Positions 42,742-52,294 of a stretch of 64,000 bases of DNA are shown one piece after another. Source of the stretch: Negativicoccus succinicivorans (GTDB lineage: Bacteria; Bacillota; Negativicutes; Veillonellales; Negativicoccaceae); NCBI RefSeq assembly GCF_018372215.1, contig NZ_JAHAJN010000001.1, forward strand, positions 223,113-287,112, given 5' to 3'. Below the pieces are notes generated by a model that was not told the DNA's origin, did not search any database, and worked only from the letters and a program-made list of their open reading frames with translations. The position numbers were made by a program, and so were the translations under genes. Position 1 is the stretch's first letter. Each line of letters begins with the position of its first letter.

Positions 42742-43746
42742 AATAACAGGCTCCTGGTGCTCTTCTTTTTTTGCCCGTGTCATCAGGTTTTGCAATGCGT
42801 TTTGCAATAAACTTTCTCCGGAAAGCACTCGATATACCTGCTCGGTAATCGGCATTTCAATACCTTCCCGCTGCGCCACAGGATATACGATATGAGTGCT
42901 TCGGATGCCTTCCACCACTTTTTTTGTTCCCTGTGTGATCTGCGTTTCCGTCAAGCCTTGCGCTAATGCTCTGCCCGCTTCATGATTGCGGCTATGTTTA
43001 CTCGTACAGGTTACGATCAGATCGCCCATACCGGAAAGCCCAAACAAGGTTTCATTGCGTGCTCCGAAATGCGCTGCATAGCGTACGATTTCCGCTAAGC
43101 CGCGAGTAATCAAAGTCGCACGTGTATTGTCCCCGTAACCGACGCCATCGACCGCGCCGGCAGCGAGTGCAATAATATTCTTTAATGCGCCACCGTATTC
43201 TACACCAACTATATCGGTGCTGTAATACGCGCGCAAATGCGGCAACATATAGACATCCTGCGCCCGCATAGCGGTTTCTTTGCGAGCAGCAGCGACCACG
43301 GTGGCCGCCGGCAACAAACGCCCGACTTCTTCCGCATGATTCGGACCTGAAATCACGGCGATCTCCTCCGTGACGCCGGCCAATGCGACTCTAATATCTT
43401 CCGATAAGCGTCCCCCGCTCGGCGACAAACCTTTCGCCGCCGAAATGACCAATGCATTTTCAAGGAGCCATGGACGAATCGCTTCCGCCATTGTCCCGAT
43501 CGCTTTCGACGGCGTCGCCAACACGACCACGTCCGCATTCGTCACAGCTGCTTCCAAATCCGCGGTAATTTTCACTTGATTTGGAAGCAACACACCCGGT
43601 AAATATGCCGCGTGTTGACGAGTTTTCGTCATTTCCGCGACCGTTTCAGCGTTTCGTGCATATAAGCATACGTTCGGATGCACTTCGACAAGCGATCTGG
43701 CCATCGCAATGCCCCATGCACCTGCACCTATCATGGCTATCTGCAC
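42736..43746 (-). CDS. gpsA: NAD(P)H-dependent glycerol-3-phosphate dehydrogenase
   Basis: Makes sn-glycerol-3-phosphate for phospholipid synthesis. The protein has 336 residues. The nucleotide-binding GAGAWGIAMA is at residues 7-16; SAAKGLSP, ISGPNHAEEVGR and the catalytic-lysine region VEYGGALKNIIALAAG follow. It starts with GTG 43746 behind GAGGTGA. It follows plsY, the acyltransferase that uses its product, a common pair. Confidence 0.97.
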   Translation of the reverse strand: MQIAMIGAGAWGIAMARSLVEVHPNVCLYARNAETVAEMTKTRQHAAYLPGVLLPNQVKITADLEAAVTNADVVVLATPSKAIGTMAEAIRPWLLENALVISAAKGLSPSGGRLSEDIRVALAGVTEEIAVISGPNHAEEVGRLLPAATVVAAARKETAMRAQDVYMLPHLRAYYSTDIVGVEYGGALKNIIALAAGAVDGVGYGDNTRATLITRGLAEIVRYAAHFGARNETLFGLSGMGDLIVTCTSKHSRNHEAGRALAQGLTETQITQGTKKVVEGIRSTHIVYPVAQREGIEMPITEQVYRVLSGESLLQNALQNLMTRAKKEEHQEPVIL

Positions 43747-43765
43747 AATATCACCTCAGATTATC

Positions 43766-44374
43766 TTATTTTGTTTTACGCCGACGTTTTACTTTTGCGC
43801 GTTCAATTCGTTTCTCTTTGCCCTGCAGTAATCGCCCGATATTGGCACGATGTTGAAAGATGATAGCAATGACGCCCAAAGTCGCAAAAATCAAGAATGC
43901 CGACGGAGCCTGCCACCACCATAAAAGGATCGGTACGGTCAACGCCGCGACAATAGACGCCAAGGATACTAACCGTGTCGTAAAGACCAAAATCGCCCAA
44001 ACGGCAGCCGCCGCAACGGCTACTGGTAGCGACAGGCAACACATGACCCCAAAGCCGGTCGCCACGCCGCGGCCGCCGCGAAATCCCAAAAACACGGAAA
44101 AGCAATGACCGACAATCGCCGCTGCCGCACAAAGCGCAAGCAGTATCGGATCGTTTCCACCTAACGATGTCGCCGCTACGCCCTTTAGAAAATCCGCGAC
44201 AAAAACGGCAATCCCCATACGCGCTCCCAACGTGCGATAAGCGTTGGTTGCGCCGATATTATGACTGCCGTGCCGACGTAAGTCGGTACCGCAAAGCAGT
44301 TTGCCGAGCCACAAACCGCTGGGAATCGACCCCAGCAAATATGCTCCCATAACGCAAAGCAAATAATTAATCAC
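43766..44374 (-). CDS. plsY: glycerol-3-phosphate acyltransferase PlsY
   Basis: Membrane enzyme that transfers acyl from acyl-phosphate to glycerol-3-phosphate. The protein has 202 residues with five or so membrane segments. The three conserved loops are visible: GSIPSGLWLGKLLCGTDLRRHGSHNIGATN is interrupted by none of the usual changes, then GHCFSVFLGFRGGRGVATG, and a third near HRANIGRLL. It starts with GTG and overlaps der by GTGA. Confidence 0.96.
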   Translation of the reverse strand: MINYLLCVMGAYLLGSIPSGLWLGKLLCGTDLRRHGSHNIGATNAYRTLGARMGIAVFVADFLKGVAATSLGGNDPILLALCAAAAIVGHCFSVFLGFRGGRGVATGFGVMCCLSLPVAVAAAAVWAILVFTTRLVSLASIVAALTVPILLWWWQAPSAFLIFATLGVIAIIFQHRANIGRLLQGKEKRIERAKVKRRRKTK

Positions 44375-45705
44375 TCATCATCACCATCGCGTTTACCGCG
44401 TAAAACCAATCGAATCGGCGTACCTTCAAATCCGAACGACTCACGCAAACGATTTTCCAAAAACCGCACGTACGAGAAATGAACGTATTGCGCGTAGTTA
44501 CAGAAAAGCACAAAGGTCGGCGGTTTAACTCCCACTTGTGTCATATAGTACAGCTTGATTTCCTTACCATACTTCATCGGCGGCGGATTCATCAATTTTG
44601 CGTCCGTTAAAACTTCATTCAGAACCCCTGTCGAAACGCGGCGTGTTTGCTGTTCTGAAACGAATTGAATCAGCTCTCCCAAACGATGGATTCGTTGTTT
44701 GGTAAGAGCTGAGACATACACAATCGGTGCATATTGCAAAAAGGCCAATTCACGCCGAATATCTTCCGCGTATGTTTCGGTAGACTTGCTGTCTTTTTCG
44801 ATCAAGTCCCATTTGTTGACAAGGATGATCATGCCTTTACCGGCTTCATGCGCATAGCCCGCAATTTTGGTGTCCTGCTCAGTGACCCCTTGTGTCGCAT
44901 CCAAAACCAGTACGACTACGTCGGCACGATCGATCGAACGCAGCGAACGAATGACACTGTAATGCTCCACCGGCAAATCAATTTTTGCCTTACGACGCAT
45001 TCCGGCGGTATCAATCAGCACAAATTCCTCGCCATGGTATTTCCAATGCGTATCAATCGAATCTCGTGTCGTACCGGGCACATCACTCACCAGCACACGT
45101 TCTTCTCCGAGCAGCGCATTGGTAAGGGAAGACTTGCCGACATTCGGACGACCGACCAGCGCCACATGCACAAGTTCATCTTCATGCGGATCGATTTCGC
45201 GCTGCGGAAAATGCTTCACTACATCGTCTAATAAGTCTCCCAGTCCCAGCAGATTGGAAGCGGAAATCGCATGCGGATCACCCAGTCCCAAAGAATAAAA
45301 CTCATAAACATTCATTTCCTGCGCAGGACTGTCGATTTTATTGACCGCAAGCACTATCGGTTTACCGGCATCTCGTAGTAAATGGGCGACCTGTTCATCA
45401 TCCGCCGTGACACCGACGCGCCCGTCACAGACGAGTACGATCACGTCGGCTTCCAAAATCGCAAGCTGAGCCTGCGCTTTGGTACCAACGCTGATATGGT
45501 CTTCTTCCGGCACCAAAAACTCAATACCGCCCGTATCAATCAGTGTAAACTGTGTGCCGAGCCACTCCGCATCAAAATAAATGCGATCGCGAGTGACACC
45601 GGGAACATCTTCGACGATGGAAATGCGTTTGTTAATAATAGCGTTGAATAACGTCGACTTGCCGACATTCGGCCGTCCGACCACCGCCACTAGCGGCTTG
45701 TCCAT
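44371..45705 (-). CDS. der: ribosome biogenesis GTPase Der (EngA)
   Basis: Tandem GTPase for 50S subunit assembly. The protein has 444 residues. The first G domain starts at GRPNVGKST (10-18), the second at GRPNVGKSS (about 183), each with DTAG/DTGG and NKxD motifs (VNKIDS, VNKWDL). The C-terminal KH-like domain follows. The ATG at 45705 is preceded by GAAGGAG, which lies right after the terminator of ispH-rpsA, so expression probably depends on read-through. Confidence 0.98.
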   Translation of the reverse strand: MDKPLVAVVGRPNVGKSTLFNAIINKRISIVEDVPGVTRDRIYFDAEWLGTQFTLIDTGGIEFLVPEEDHISVGTKAQAQLAILEADVIVLVCDGRVGVTADDEQVAHLLRDAGKPIVLAVNKIDSPAQEMNVYEFYSLGLGDPHAISASNLLGLGDLLDDVVKHFPQREIDPHEDELVHVALVGRPNVGKSSLTNALLGEERVLVSDVPGTTRDSIDTHWKYHGEEFVLIDTAGMRRKAKIDLPVEHYSVIRSLRSIDRADVVVLVLDATQGVTEQDTKIAGYAHEAGKGMIILVNKWDLIEKDSKSTETYAEDIRRELAFLQYAPIVYVSALTKQRIHRLGELIQFVSEQQTRRVSTGVLNEVLTDAKLMNPPPMKYGKEIKLYYMTQVGVKPPTFVLFCNYAQYVHFSYVRFLENRLRESFGFEGTPIRLVLRGKRDGDDE

Positions 45706-45721
45706 AGCTTACTCCTTCAAT

Positions 45722-45761
45722 AAAAAATGCGGGAAACAGCGAACCGTCCCCCCGCATTTTT
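45722..45761 (-). terminator. terminator between ispH-rpsA and der
   Basis: Stem AAAATGCGGG/CCCGCATTTT with a 17-base loop and a T6 run on the minus strand. The der ribosome binding site begins within 10 bases, leaving no room for another promoter. Confidence 0.8.
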
Positions 45762-45787
45762 GCTTTTTCTTTGCCTCGCTGACGGTT

Positions 45788-47764
45788 TTATTCTTCGTCA
45801 GACGTCGCGTCCGCCGTAACCTCTTCGGCTTCAGCAACATCGTGCACCGGAGCTTCATCCGCCGGCATTTCTTCCGTCACACCTTCCGCATGCTCCTGTA
45901 CCTGGATCAGGCTGAAGCTGATGCGTTTGCGGGATTTATTAATGCCGATGATCTGCACTTCGACCATGTCGCCGTCTGCTAATACATCGCCCACTTTTTT
46001 GCTGCGATCTTTGGTAATTTCGCTGATGTGCAGCAAACCGGTCAAGCCGTCAGTCAATTCTACAATCGCACCGAAATCAATCAATTTTACGACTTTCCCG
46101 ACAACGGTATCACCGACTGCATAATTTTGAATGTCATCCATCCACGGATCCGGCAAGGTATCTTTGCGGCTGAAAGAAATACGCTGTTTTTCCGGATCAA
46201 ACGATTTGATGATAACGTCCACTTCCTGGTTCGGTTCCAAAACGTCTTCGACTTTGTCGATTTTGTTCCAGGCTACATCGGAAATATGCAGTAAACCTTC
46301 AATGCCGTTAACGTCAATAAACGCGCCGTACGGCATGATTTTTTTCACGATACCGGTAAGTTGCGTGCCCTGTTCGTACGCTTCTTTCATGTTTTCCATT
46401 TCCGTTTCGCGATGAATTTCGAGCATCGCTTTACGGCTCAAAACCAAACGGTTTTTCAAACGGTCCACTTCCAGTACTTTCGCCTGGAATTTTGTACCGA
46501 CAAGGAACGAGAGCGAGCGTACGAAACGCAGATCTCCCTGGGAAAGCGGAATAAAACCGCGTAACGATTTAATCTGGACGAGAAGGCCTGCTTTAATCGC
46601 TTCAATACCTTCGACTTCTACAGGTTCATCGTTAGCCAATGCCTGTTCGACGATATCCCAGTCCGCCAAACGATCCAATTTGATTTTGGAGATGTAGATC
46701 GTACCATCTTCTTTCACCGCATTGGTGATTTGCGCTTTGACTGTATCGCCGACCGCCAGTACATCCTTCATGGATTCCGGAGCCGGAAATGAATATTCAC
46801 GCGCTTGGAGCACCGCTTCCGTTTTGTAACCAAACGAAACATAGGCCTCTTCATCGGTCAGATCAACGACCGTGCCTTCTACGATGCTTCCTTTGTGAAA
46901 ATCATAATTCATGTCCATCTCTTCAAAAGTTGTTTTCATATCATCCATTGCCAACAATACCTCCTCGATTATCCAGTCCGGTGTGGATGCACCGGCTGTG
47001 ATGCCAACCGTCCAATCACTTTGAAACCATGACGAGCGTAATTCTGCAGCCGTTTCAATATGGTATGCCGGGGTGCCGTTTGCTTTGGCAAGTTCGTACA
47101 GACGGCGTGTATTACCGCTGTGTCGGCCACCAATGACTACGATTACGTCGGCTATCTCTGCCAACTCCGCTACCGCATTCTGCCGCTCCGCCGTGACATT
47201 GCAAATCGTGCGATGGACATCTACATGATCCACTTTATCTTTGAGGAGAGCAAGCATCTCTTGGAATAAGGCCTGCGAAAACGTAGTTTGCGATACAACG
47301 CTTGCTTCAGAGAGGTGCGGCAAGTTGGCTAAATCGGCGGGCGTTTCCGCAACGATAGCGCGATCCATTGCCCATTCGGCAATGCTTTTGACTTCCGGAT
47401 GATTTTTTCCCCCGAAAATAATTACCGTCTTACCTTCATTCACTAAGCGATTGGCTTCTTTTTGTGCCCGTACAACGTACGGACAGGTCGCATCGATAAT
47501 CTTTAAATTTTTTTCATTAGCTCTATTATAACACGCCGGGCCCACTCCGTGAGAACGAATAATTACCGTTTCTCCAGGCACGTCATCAAGCGATTCGACA
47601 TAGTCAATCCCCTTGGAACGTAGTCCTTTCACCACTTGATTGTTATGAATAATCGGCCCCAGAGTGACCGCGTCAGTCCCCGTTTTACTTAGGTCTTCCG
47701 CGATTTGCATGGCGCGTTTTACACCATAGCAAAAGCCCAGTTTTTTCGCCACAATAATCTTCAT
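45788..47764 (-). CDS. ispH-rpsA: fusion of HMBPP reductase (IspH) with ribosomal protein S1
   Basis: The protein has 658 residues. Residues 1 to about 285 are IspH, the last enzyme of the MEP isoprenoid pathway, with its three iron-sulfur cysteines (C12 in GFCYG, then ATCPYV and TICNVTAERQ). From about 292 to 640 there are four S1 RNA-binding repeats, the last two most typical (GIVKKIMPYGAFIDVNGIEG and GKVVKLIDFGAIVELTDG). The C-terminal tail is acidic. Such fusions are known in Clostridia and Negativicutes; the S1 part probably serves as the cell's S1-like protein. It follows plsC and cmk. Confidence 0.96.
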   Translation of the reverse strand: MKIIVAKKLGFCYGVKRAMQIAEDLSKTGTDAVTLGPIIHNNQVVKGLRSKGIDYVESLDDVPGETVIIRSHGVGPACYNRANEKNLKIIDATCPYVVRAQKEANRLVNEGKTVIIFGGKNHPEVKSIAEWAMDRAIVAETPADLANLPHLSEASVVSQTTFSQALFQEMLALLKDKVDHVDVHRTICNVTAERQNAVAELAEIADVIVVIGGRHSGNTRRLYELAKANGTPAYHIETAAELRSSWFQSDWTVGITAGASTPDWIIEEVLLAMDDMKTTFEEMDMNYDFHKGSIVEGTVVDLTDEEAYVSFGYKTEAVLQAREYSFPAPESMKDVLAVGDTVKAQITNAVKEDGTIYISKIKLDRLADWDIVEQALANDEPVEVEGIEAIKAGLLVQIKSLRGFIPLSQGDLRFVRSLSFLVGTKFQAKVLEVDRLKNRLVLSRKAMLEIHRETEMENMKEAYEQGTQLTGIVKKIMPYGAFIDVNGIEGLLHISDVAWNKIDKVEDVLEPNQEVDVIIKSFDPEKQRISFSRKDTLPDPWMDDIQNYAVGDTVVGKVVKLIDFGAIVELTDGLTGLLHISEITKDRSKKVGDVLADGDMVEVQIIGINKSRKRISFSLIQVQEHAEGVTEEMPADEAPVHDVAEAEEVTADATSDEE

Positions 47765-47767
47765 ATC

Positions 47768-48355
47768 TCAACCTTTATACATTTCATAAAGTTTTTCTAT
47801 TCTTTCTCTAATCAAATTATTAAGTTCTGTAATTTTTTCGGGAGTTGGTTTATCTTTTTCCACCATGACCGGTTTGCCAATGGCCACCACCGGTACCGAT
47901 TTGCTCCACGGATGCATGGTATGAATCGCAGCCACGGGAACGATCGGCACACCGAGACGTAACGCCAGTGAGGCCATGCCGGTGTGGAAAGGACCCAAAC
48001 CTTCATGCCGAATTCTCGTTCCTTCGGGAAAAATCCCTAGCAACTCACCGCGCCGAATAATCGCAAATGATTGTCGCATCGCCGCGCGATCCGCTTTGCC
48101 ACGATGCAAAGGAACCATTTCTAAAGAATTTAAAAATTTACGCATAAAGAAATTATGAAACAATTCTTCTTTTGCCAAAAAATACACTTGCCTCGGCATG
48201 GCCGCAAAAACGAGTGGAGGATCCCAGTTGCTTTTGTGGTTAGACGCGATAATAACCCCACCTTCTTTCGGTACATTCTCCTGTCCGATTATTTTCGCGC
48301 CGCCCAGAAAAATAAATAAAATTTTTGCAAGCAGGTGGAGGCTCTTTTTAATCAT
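47768..48355 (-). CDS. plsC: 1-acyl-sn-glycerol-3-phosphate acyltransferase
   Basis: Second acylation in phosphatidic acid synthesis, at the inner membrane. The protein is 195 residues from ATG 48355 (MIKKSLHLLAKILFIFLGG), which overlaps the cmk stop by ATGA; earlier in-frame starts would lie inside cmk. The N-terminal hydrophobic segment, the HX4D motif in SNHKSNWDPP, and FPEGTR are present. The cmk-plsC-ispH/rpsA order is typical of Clostridia-like genomes. Confidence 0.95.
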   Translation of the reverse strand: MIKKSLHLLAKILFIFLGGAKIIGQENVPKEGGVIIASNHKSNWDPPLVFAAMPRQVYFLAKEELFHNFFMRKFLNSLEMVPLHRGKADRAAMRQSFAIIRRGELLGIFPEGTRIRHEGLGPFHTGMASLALRLGVPIVPVAAIHTMHPWSKSVPVVAIGKPVMVEKDKPTPEKITELNNLIRERIEKLYEMYKG

Positions 48356-49029
48356 TCCGTCACCTTCTTTACCATGGCTATAAGTGTATCTATCGTTTTT
48401 TCCCGCGTTAAACAAGTGGTGTCCAGCAAAACGGCATCTTCCGCTTGTCTGAGGGGGGAAATGGCGCGTTCCGTATCCTTGCGATCGCGTTCTTGAATAT
48501 TTTGCACGATTTGCGCCAGTGTCTGCGGCTCATCGGGGTGGTTTTCATTCCATTGTACCAAACGCCGGCGGGCTCGTTCTTCCACGGAAGCCGTCAAAAA
48601 CACTTTCAGCTCGGCGCGCGGTAACACCACTGTGCCGATATCGCGCCCGTCCATGACGATACCGCCGTTTTCGGCAAGGCGCTGCTGCTCTTTGACTAAA
48701 TGTTGGCGCACGCAAGCATATGCGGCGACTTGTGAAACATGGGCCGACACCTCCGGACGACGGATATGAGCGGACACATCACGATCATTCACCGTCACTA
48801 TCGGTTCTTCCTGATCATTTTTTAATTCCACCGTTAAATTTCGGACGACGGAGCAGACTTTTTCTTCCTGGTCCACCGGAACACCTCGATGCAGTAATTC
48901 GCAAGTCAGTGCCCGGTACATTGCCCCGGTGTCCAGGTATACATATCCCAGTCGTTGCGCCAGCTCTTTAGCGACCGTACTTTTGCCGGCCCCCGCGGGG
49001 CCATCAATCGCAACCGCAATTTTTTTCAT
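48352..49029 (-). CDS. cmk: cytidylate kinase
   Basis: Phosphorylates CMP and dCMP. The protein has 225 residues. P-loop IDGPAGAGKSTVAKELA at 8-24; YLDTGAMYRAL; MDGRDIGTVVLP; and the LID region near RDRKDTERAISPL. ATGA overlaps join it to the flavoprotein gene before it and plsC after it. Confidence 0.97.
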   Translation of the reverse strand: MKKIAVAIDGPAGAGKSTVAKELAQRLGYVYLDTGAMYRALTCELLHRGVPVDQEEKVCSVVRNLTVELKNDQEEPIVTVNDRDVSAHIRRPEVSAHVSQVAAYACVRQHLVKEQQRLAENGGIVMDGRDIGTVVLPRAELKVFLTASVEERARRRLVQWNENHPDEPQTLAQIVQNIQERDRKDTERAISPLRQAEDAVLLDTTCLTREKTIDTLIAMVKKVTE

Positions 49030-50270
49030 TGCTCCGACTCCTTTCCTGCCGCGCTAACGCCCGCAAGGTAGCCGGTAGAAAACGCTGCCTGTAAATTATA
49101 TCCTCCCGTAAACGCATGAACATCCAAGATCTCGCCGGCAAAATAAATGCCCGGCACAATTTTCGATTCCATTGTTTTGGGATTTACTTCTTTGGTGCTG
49201 ATGCCCCCCGCTGTTACAATCGCTTCACGCAACGGTCGTGTGCCCGTCACTGTCAACGACAGATTTTGCAATGCGTGACCTAAGCGCAACCGTCCCGCGC
49301 GGGAAAGCTCCGCCGCCTTAACGTCACTTTCAATCCCGGCTGCCTGCAACATCGGTGCAATCAAACGCTGCGGCAATAAATCGCGCAAGGCATTGCTCAT
49401 CTGCTGTAAATGATTTTTTTCCAAATCTCGCCGGAGTCTGGCATCCAATACCTCGGACGTAAGAGCCGGTTTTACATTCAAAGAAAATGTTGCTTTCTTG
49501 TTTTTTTGCAACGCCCGCGAAGCCGCATCACTTAAACGCAAGACAATCGGTCCCGATACGCCAAAATGCGTAAAAAGCATTTCGCCGCGCAAAGTCTGTT
49601 TCGCTTTACCGTCAATATGCAATGTGAGTTCGACGTTACGCAACGAAAGTCCCTGCAATGCTTTGCACCATGCTTCTTCACAGACAAGCGGAATCAGAGA
49701 AGGACATAGCGGTATTAAAGTGTGCCCCAATCCTTTCGCCAATTCATGTCCGCTACCGTCGGAACCGGTTTGCGGATACGAAGCGCCCCCGGTCGTCATA
49801 ATCACAGCTTCCGCCGGCCAAGTACGTTCCGCGGTTGTCACTTCAAACGCAGTACCCTCTCGGTGAATTTCGCGCACAGATGCTTCCGTATGAACCTCCA
49901 CCCCCGCTTTGGTGAGCGCCGTACGAAACGCACGACGGACTTCCTGTGCAGAGTCGGATTCGGGAAACACACGGCCGCCTCGTTCCACCTTCGTTTTTAC
50001 ACCCCATGACGCAAGTAACGAAAGCAAATCCGTATTTGTAAAAGTATGGTAGGCGCTATATAAAAATTTACCGTTGCCCGGCGTCTGGCGAATAAGTTCC
50101 TCCATAGACGCGGCATTCGTCAGATTGCAGCGTCCTTTGCCGGTGATCCCCATTTTAAGACCGAGTTGCGGCATTTTTTCCAGTAAAATCACTCGTGCGC
50201 CTGCCGTTTGGGCTGCATACGCCGCCATTTGCCCGGCGCAGCCGCCACCGATCACAACAACATTACGCAT
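49026..50270 (-). CDS. BaiN/HI0933-family flavoprotein
   Basis: FAD-binding oxidoreductase of the HI0933/YhiN/BaiN family. The protein has 414 residues. The N-terminal Rossmann motif is VIGGGCAGQMAAYAAQ; KMGITGKGRCNLTN follows at about 40-53; MTTGGASYPQTGSDGSG and the C-terminal IYFAGEILDVHAFTGGYNLQAAFSTGY are family signatures. Some members are implicated in bile-acid 7-dehydroxylation, but most have no known substrate, and nothing here favours bile acids. Confidence 0.9.
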   Translation of the reverse strand: MRNVVVIGGGCAGQMAAYAAQTAGARVILLEKMPQLGLKMGITGKGRCNLTNAASMEELIRQTPGNGKFLYSAYHTFTNTDLLSLLASWGVKTKVERGGRVFPESDSAQEVRRAFRTALTKAGVEVHTEASVREIHREGTAFEVTTAERTWPAEAVIMTTGGASYPQTGSDGSGHELAKGLGHTLIPLCPSLIPLVCEEAWCKALQGLSLRNVELTLHIDGKAKQTLRGEMLFTHFGVSGPIVLRLSDAASRALQKNKKATFSLNVKPALTSEVLDARLRRDLEKNHLQQMSNALRDLLPQRLIAPMLQAAGIESDVKAAELSRAGRLRLGHALQNLSLTVTGTRPLREAIVTAGGISTKEVNPKTMESKIVPGIYFAGEILDVHAFTGGYNLQAAFSTGYLAGVSAAGKESEQ

Positions 50271-50991
50271 GCGTAACCTGCGCTTTAAGATCGCTTATTT
50301 CATTGGCTGTCAACGCTCGATAGCTGCCGCGCTTGACGCCTTGCAAAGTCAGGGTCGCATACCGTGTGCGTTTCAAGTTATGCACGCGAAAACCAAAGTG
50401 CTCGCACATACGGCGCACTTGGCGATTCCGACCTTCATGAATAGCGAGAACAATGGTCGAAAGTCCTGTCTTGACATCAAAAACGGCCTCGCTTACTTTT
50501 GCGGGAGCGGTGATGCCGTCTTCCAGCGGCACACCTTCGCGAAATGCCGTAAGCATTTTATCCGGCACGCGGCCCTTGATTTTAACTTCGTATTCTTTTT
50601 CCACTTCCGACGACGGATGTTCTAACCGGTTGGTCAGGTCACCGTCATTGGTCAAAAGCAGTAAACCCTCCGTGTTCAGATCCAATCGACCGACCGGATA
50701 CAAGCGGACTTTTTCTTTTTTGAAATATTCCAATATCGTCGTCCGGCCCTCAGGATCGCTTAAAGTAGTGATGACCCCTTTGGGTTTATTAAAAAGGAAA
50801 TACTGCAGCGGTTCCCGTTCAATTTTTTTGCCGTCGACAATAATCGTGTCGCGTGTAAGATCCGCTTTTTGACCCAGTTCGGTCACCACTTTACCGTTTA
50901 CTTTAACTCGCCCTTCGGTAATCATCGTTTCGGCCGCCCGACGGGATGCCAGCCCCGCTTGGCTAATCAATTTCTGAAGACGTTCTCTCAT
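50263..50991 (-). CDS. rluB: 23S rRNA pseudouridine synthase RluB-type
   Basis: RsuA/RluB-family pseudouridine synthase acting on rRNA. The protein has 242 residues. The N-terminal S4 domain (RLQKLISQAGLASRRAAETMI) is followed by the catalytic Asp in GRLDLNTEGLLLLTNDG and by EGRNRQVRRMCEHFGF. It overlaps scpB by 29 bp and the flavoprotein gene by 8 bp. The scpA-scpB-rluB order is standard in Firmicutes. Confidence 0.95.
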   Translation of the reverse strand: MRERLQKLISQAGLASRRAAETMITEGRVKVNGKVVTELGQKADLTRDTIIVDGKKIEREPLQYFLFNKPKGVITTLSDPEGRTTILEYFKKEKVRLYPVGRLDLNTEGLLLLTNDGDLTNRLEHPSSEVEKEYEVKIKGRVPDKMLTAFREGVPLEDGITAPAKVSEAVFDVKTGLSTIVLAIHEGRNRQVRRMCEHFGFRVHNLKRTRYATLTLQGVKRGSYRALTANEISDLKAQVTHA

Positions 50992-51496
50992 CGTTTTCGT
51001 TTACTCCCTGCTTCTGATAATAGTCCCGCCAATTTGTTTTGCGCTTAAAATACGGCGTGACATCATATAAAATCGGTCGTCCCGGCAATTCGGCGCGGCC
51101 GATCTCCATAATTAAATTCTTTTCCAGTAAATTCGCCAGCGTACGTTCGCTTGAAACTCCACGCAAGCCGTCGATTTGCTGCCGCGTCACGGGTGCTTGC
51201 AACGCCACAATGGCCAGTACTTCCAACGCCGCTTTACTCAAATAGAGCGGCGGCGCGTAACGTTCGGCCAACAGCTTACCGTACTCCGGTCGCGTACATA
51301 GCCGCCAACCTCCCGCAGTCTCCTGTACCAGCAGACCTGACTGCGATCGGGCGGCATATTGGTCGGCAAGCTCCTGACAAAGTTTCACCGCCTCACTTGT
51401 ACCGACGTTGAGCACTTCTGCGACTTGCGTCGTCGATACCGGTTCACCGGCAATAAAGAGCAGCGCTTCAAGTGCTGCGAGTGGTTCCGTTGCCAT
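50963..51496 (-). CDS. scpB: segregation and condensation protein B
   Basis: Winged-helix partner of ScpA in the SMC condensin complex. The protein is 177 residues from ATG 51496 (MATEPLAALEALLFIAGEP), the usual family start; the codons before it lie inside scpA. Typical GLRGVSSERTLANLLEKNLI and GRPILYDVTPYF are present. Confidence 0.96.
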   Translation of the reverse strand: MATEPLAALEALLFIAGEPVSTTQVAEVLNVGTSEAVKLCQELADQYAARSQSGLLVQETAGGWRLCTRPEYGKLLAERYAPPLYLSKAALEVLAIVALQAPVTRQQIDGLRGVSSERTLANLLEKNLIMEIGRAELPGRPILYDVTPYFKRKTNWRDYYQKQGVNENDERTSSEID

Positions 51497-52187
51497 GACG
51501 TAATCTCTCCACATAAATGCCTATACCGAGTTCTTTCACCGTAATTGTTCCCTGCCAAATCATTTCTAAAACTTCTAAAAACAACGTCAGTTGTTCCCAA
51601 CGATTGGTCAGTTTTTCAAAGTATGGGATAAGATCCACCGAGCCATGTTGAATCGCTTTTAAAAATGCTTCTCGCAGTGGCTTGGGATCCAACTCCGGAA
51701 CCGGTTGCCAATCCGCCTCTGCCGGCTCTTCCTTTTGGATTAAACGCTGCCAAACACCGGTTAATCGCTCCATACTGACGCGCAACGTATACTCCGAAGC
51801 CTGTAAGGGCGTCGGCTCTTTTTCCAGAAAAAATGCATTCTCCGCCAAGCGTGTTTCAATTTCGCTTTTTACCGTTTGAATATGCTCCCATGCGATCAAT
51901 CTCTCGGCAAGTTCTTGCCGCGGATCTTCTTCCTCTTCTTCCGCAGGTACTTTGGGCAGCAAACTGCGCGCCTTGATCGCTAAAAGCGTTGCGGCCATTT
52001 GGAAAAATTCCGTCCCCAACTGCAAATTAAATGCTTCCGCGCGCGCTAAATAATCCATATACTGCACCGTCACCGTTTGGATCGGGATATCGTAAATATC
52101 AATTTTTTGTTTGCGGATTAAGTGCAATAATAAATCCAGCGGTCCGTTAAACACCGGTAAATTAAATTGCACCGTACTAACTGCCAT
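51468..52187 (-). CDS. scpA: segregation and condensation protein A
   Basis: Kleisin subunit that bridges the SMC heads. The protein has 239 residues. The N-terminal motif FNGPLDLLLHLIRKQKIDIYDIPI and the later AATLLAIKARSLLP are diagnostic. The C-terminal winged helix is at about 170-235. First gene of the large scpA-to-ispH/rpsA unit, with its own promoter. Confidence 0.97.
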   Translation of the reverse strand: MAVSTVQFNLPVFNGPLDLLLHLIRKQKIDIYDIPIQTVTVQYMDYLARAEAFNLQLGTEFFQMAATLLAIKARSLLPKVPAEEEEEDPRQELAERLIAWEHIQTVKSEIETRLAENAFFLEKEPTPLQASEYTLRVSMERLTGVWQRLIQKEEPAEADWQPVPELDPKPLREAFLKAIQHGSVDLIPYFEKLTNRWEQLTLFLEVLEMIWQGTITVKELGIGIYVERLRHGNGTTRST

Positions 52188-52214
52188 AGGTCACACCCTT
52201 ATCTCATAATCTTT

Positions 52215-52244
52215 ATTATATCTGATCCATTGTCGAGACGCCAA
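52215..52244 (-). promoter_or_regulatory. scpA operon promoter
   Basis: Minus strand: TTGGCG (52239-52244), an 18-base spacer, TATAAT (52215-52220); identical hexamers and spacing to leuS. Confidence 0.75.
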
Positions 52245-52267
52245 CTGCTGTGAGATATCGTGGCAAT

Positions 52268-52293
52268 AAAAAAACGGGCCAAAGCCCGTTTTT
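52268..52293 (-). terminator. terminator of the gatCAB unit
   Basis: A 10-bp stem AAAAACGGGC/GCCCGTTTTT with loop CAAA, immediately after the 52295 stop codon. Confidence 0.93.
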
Positions 52294-52294
52294 A

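Noticed and set aside
49026..50270. Bile-acid dehydroxylation enzyme BaiN
   Set aside because: The family is broad and conserved; no other bai gene is nearby and the surroundings are housekeeping.
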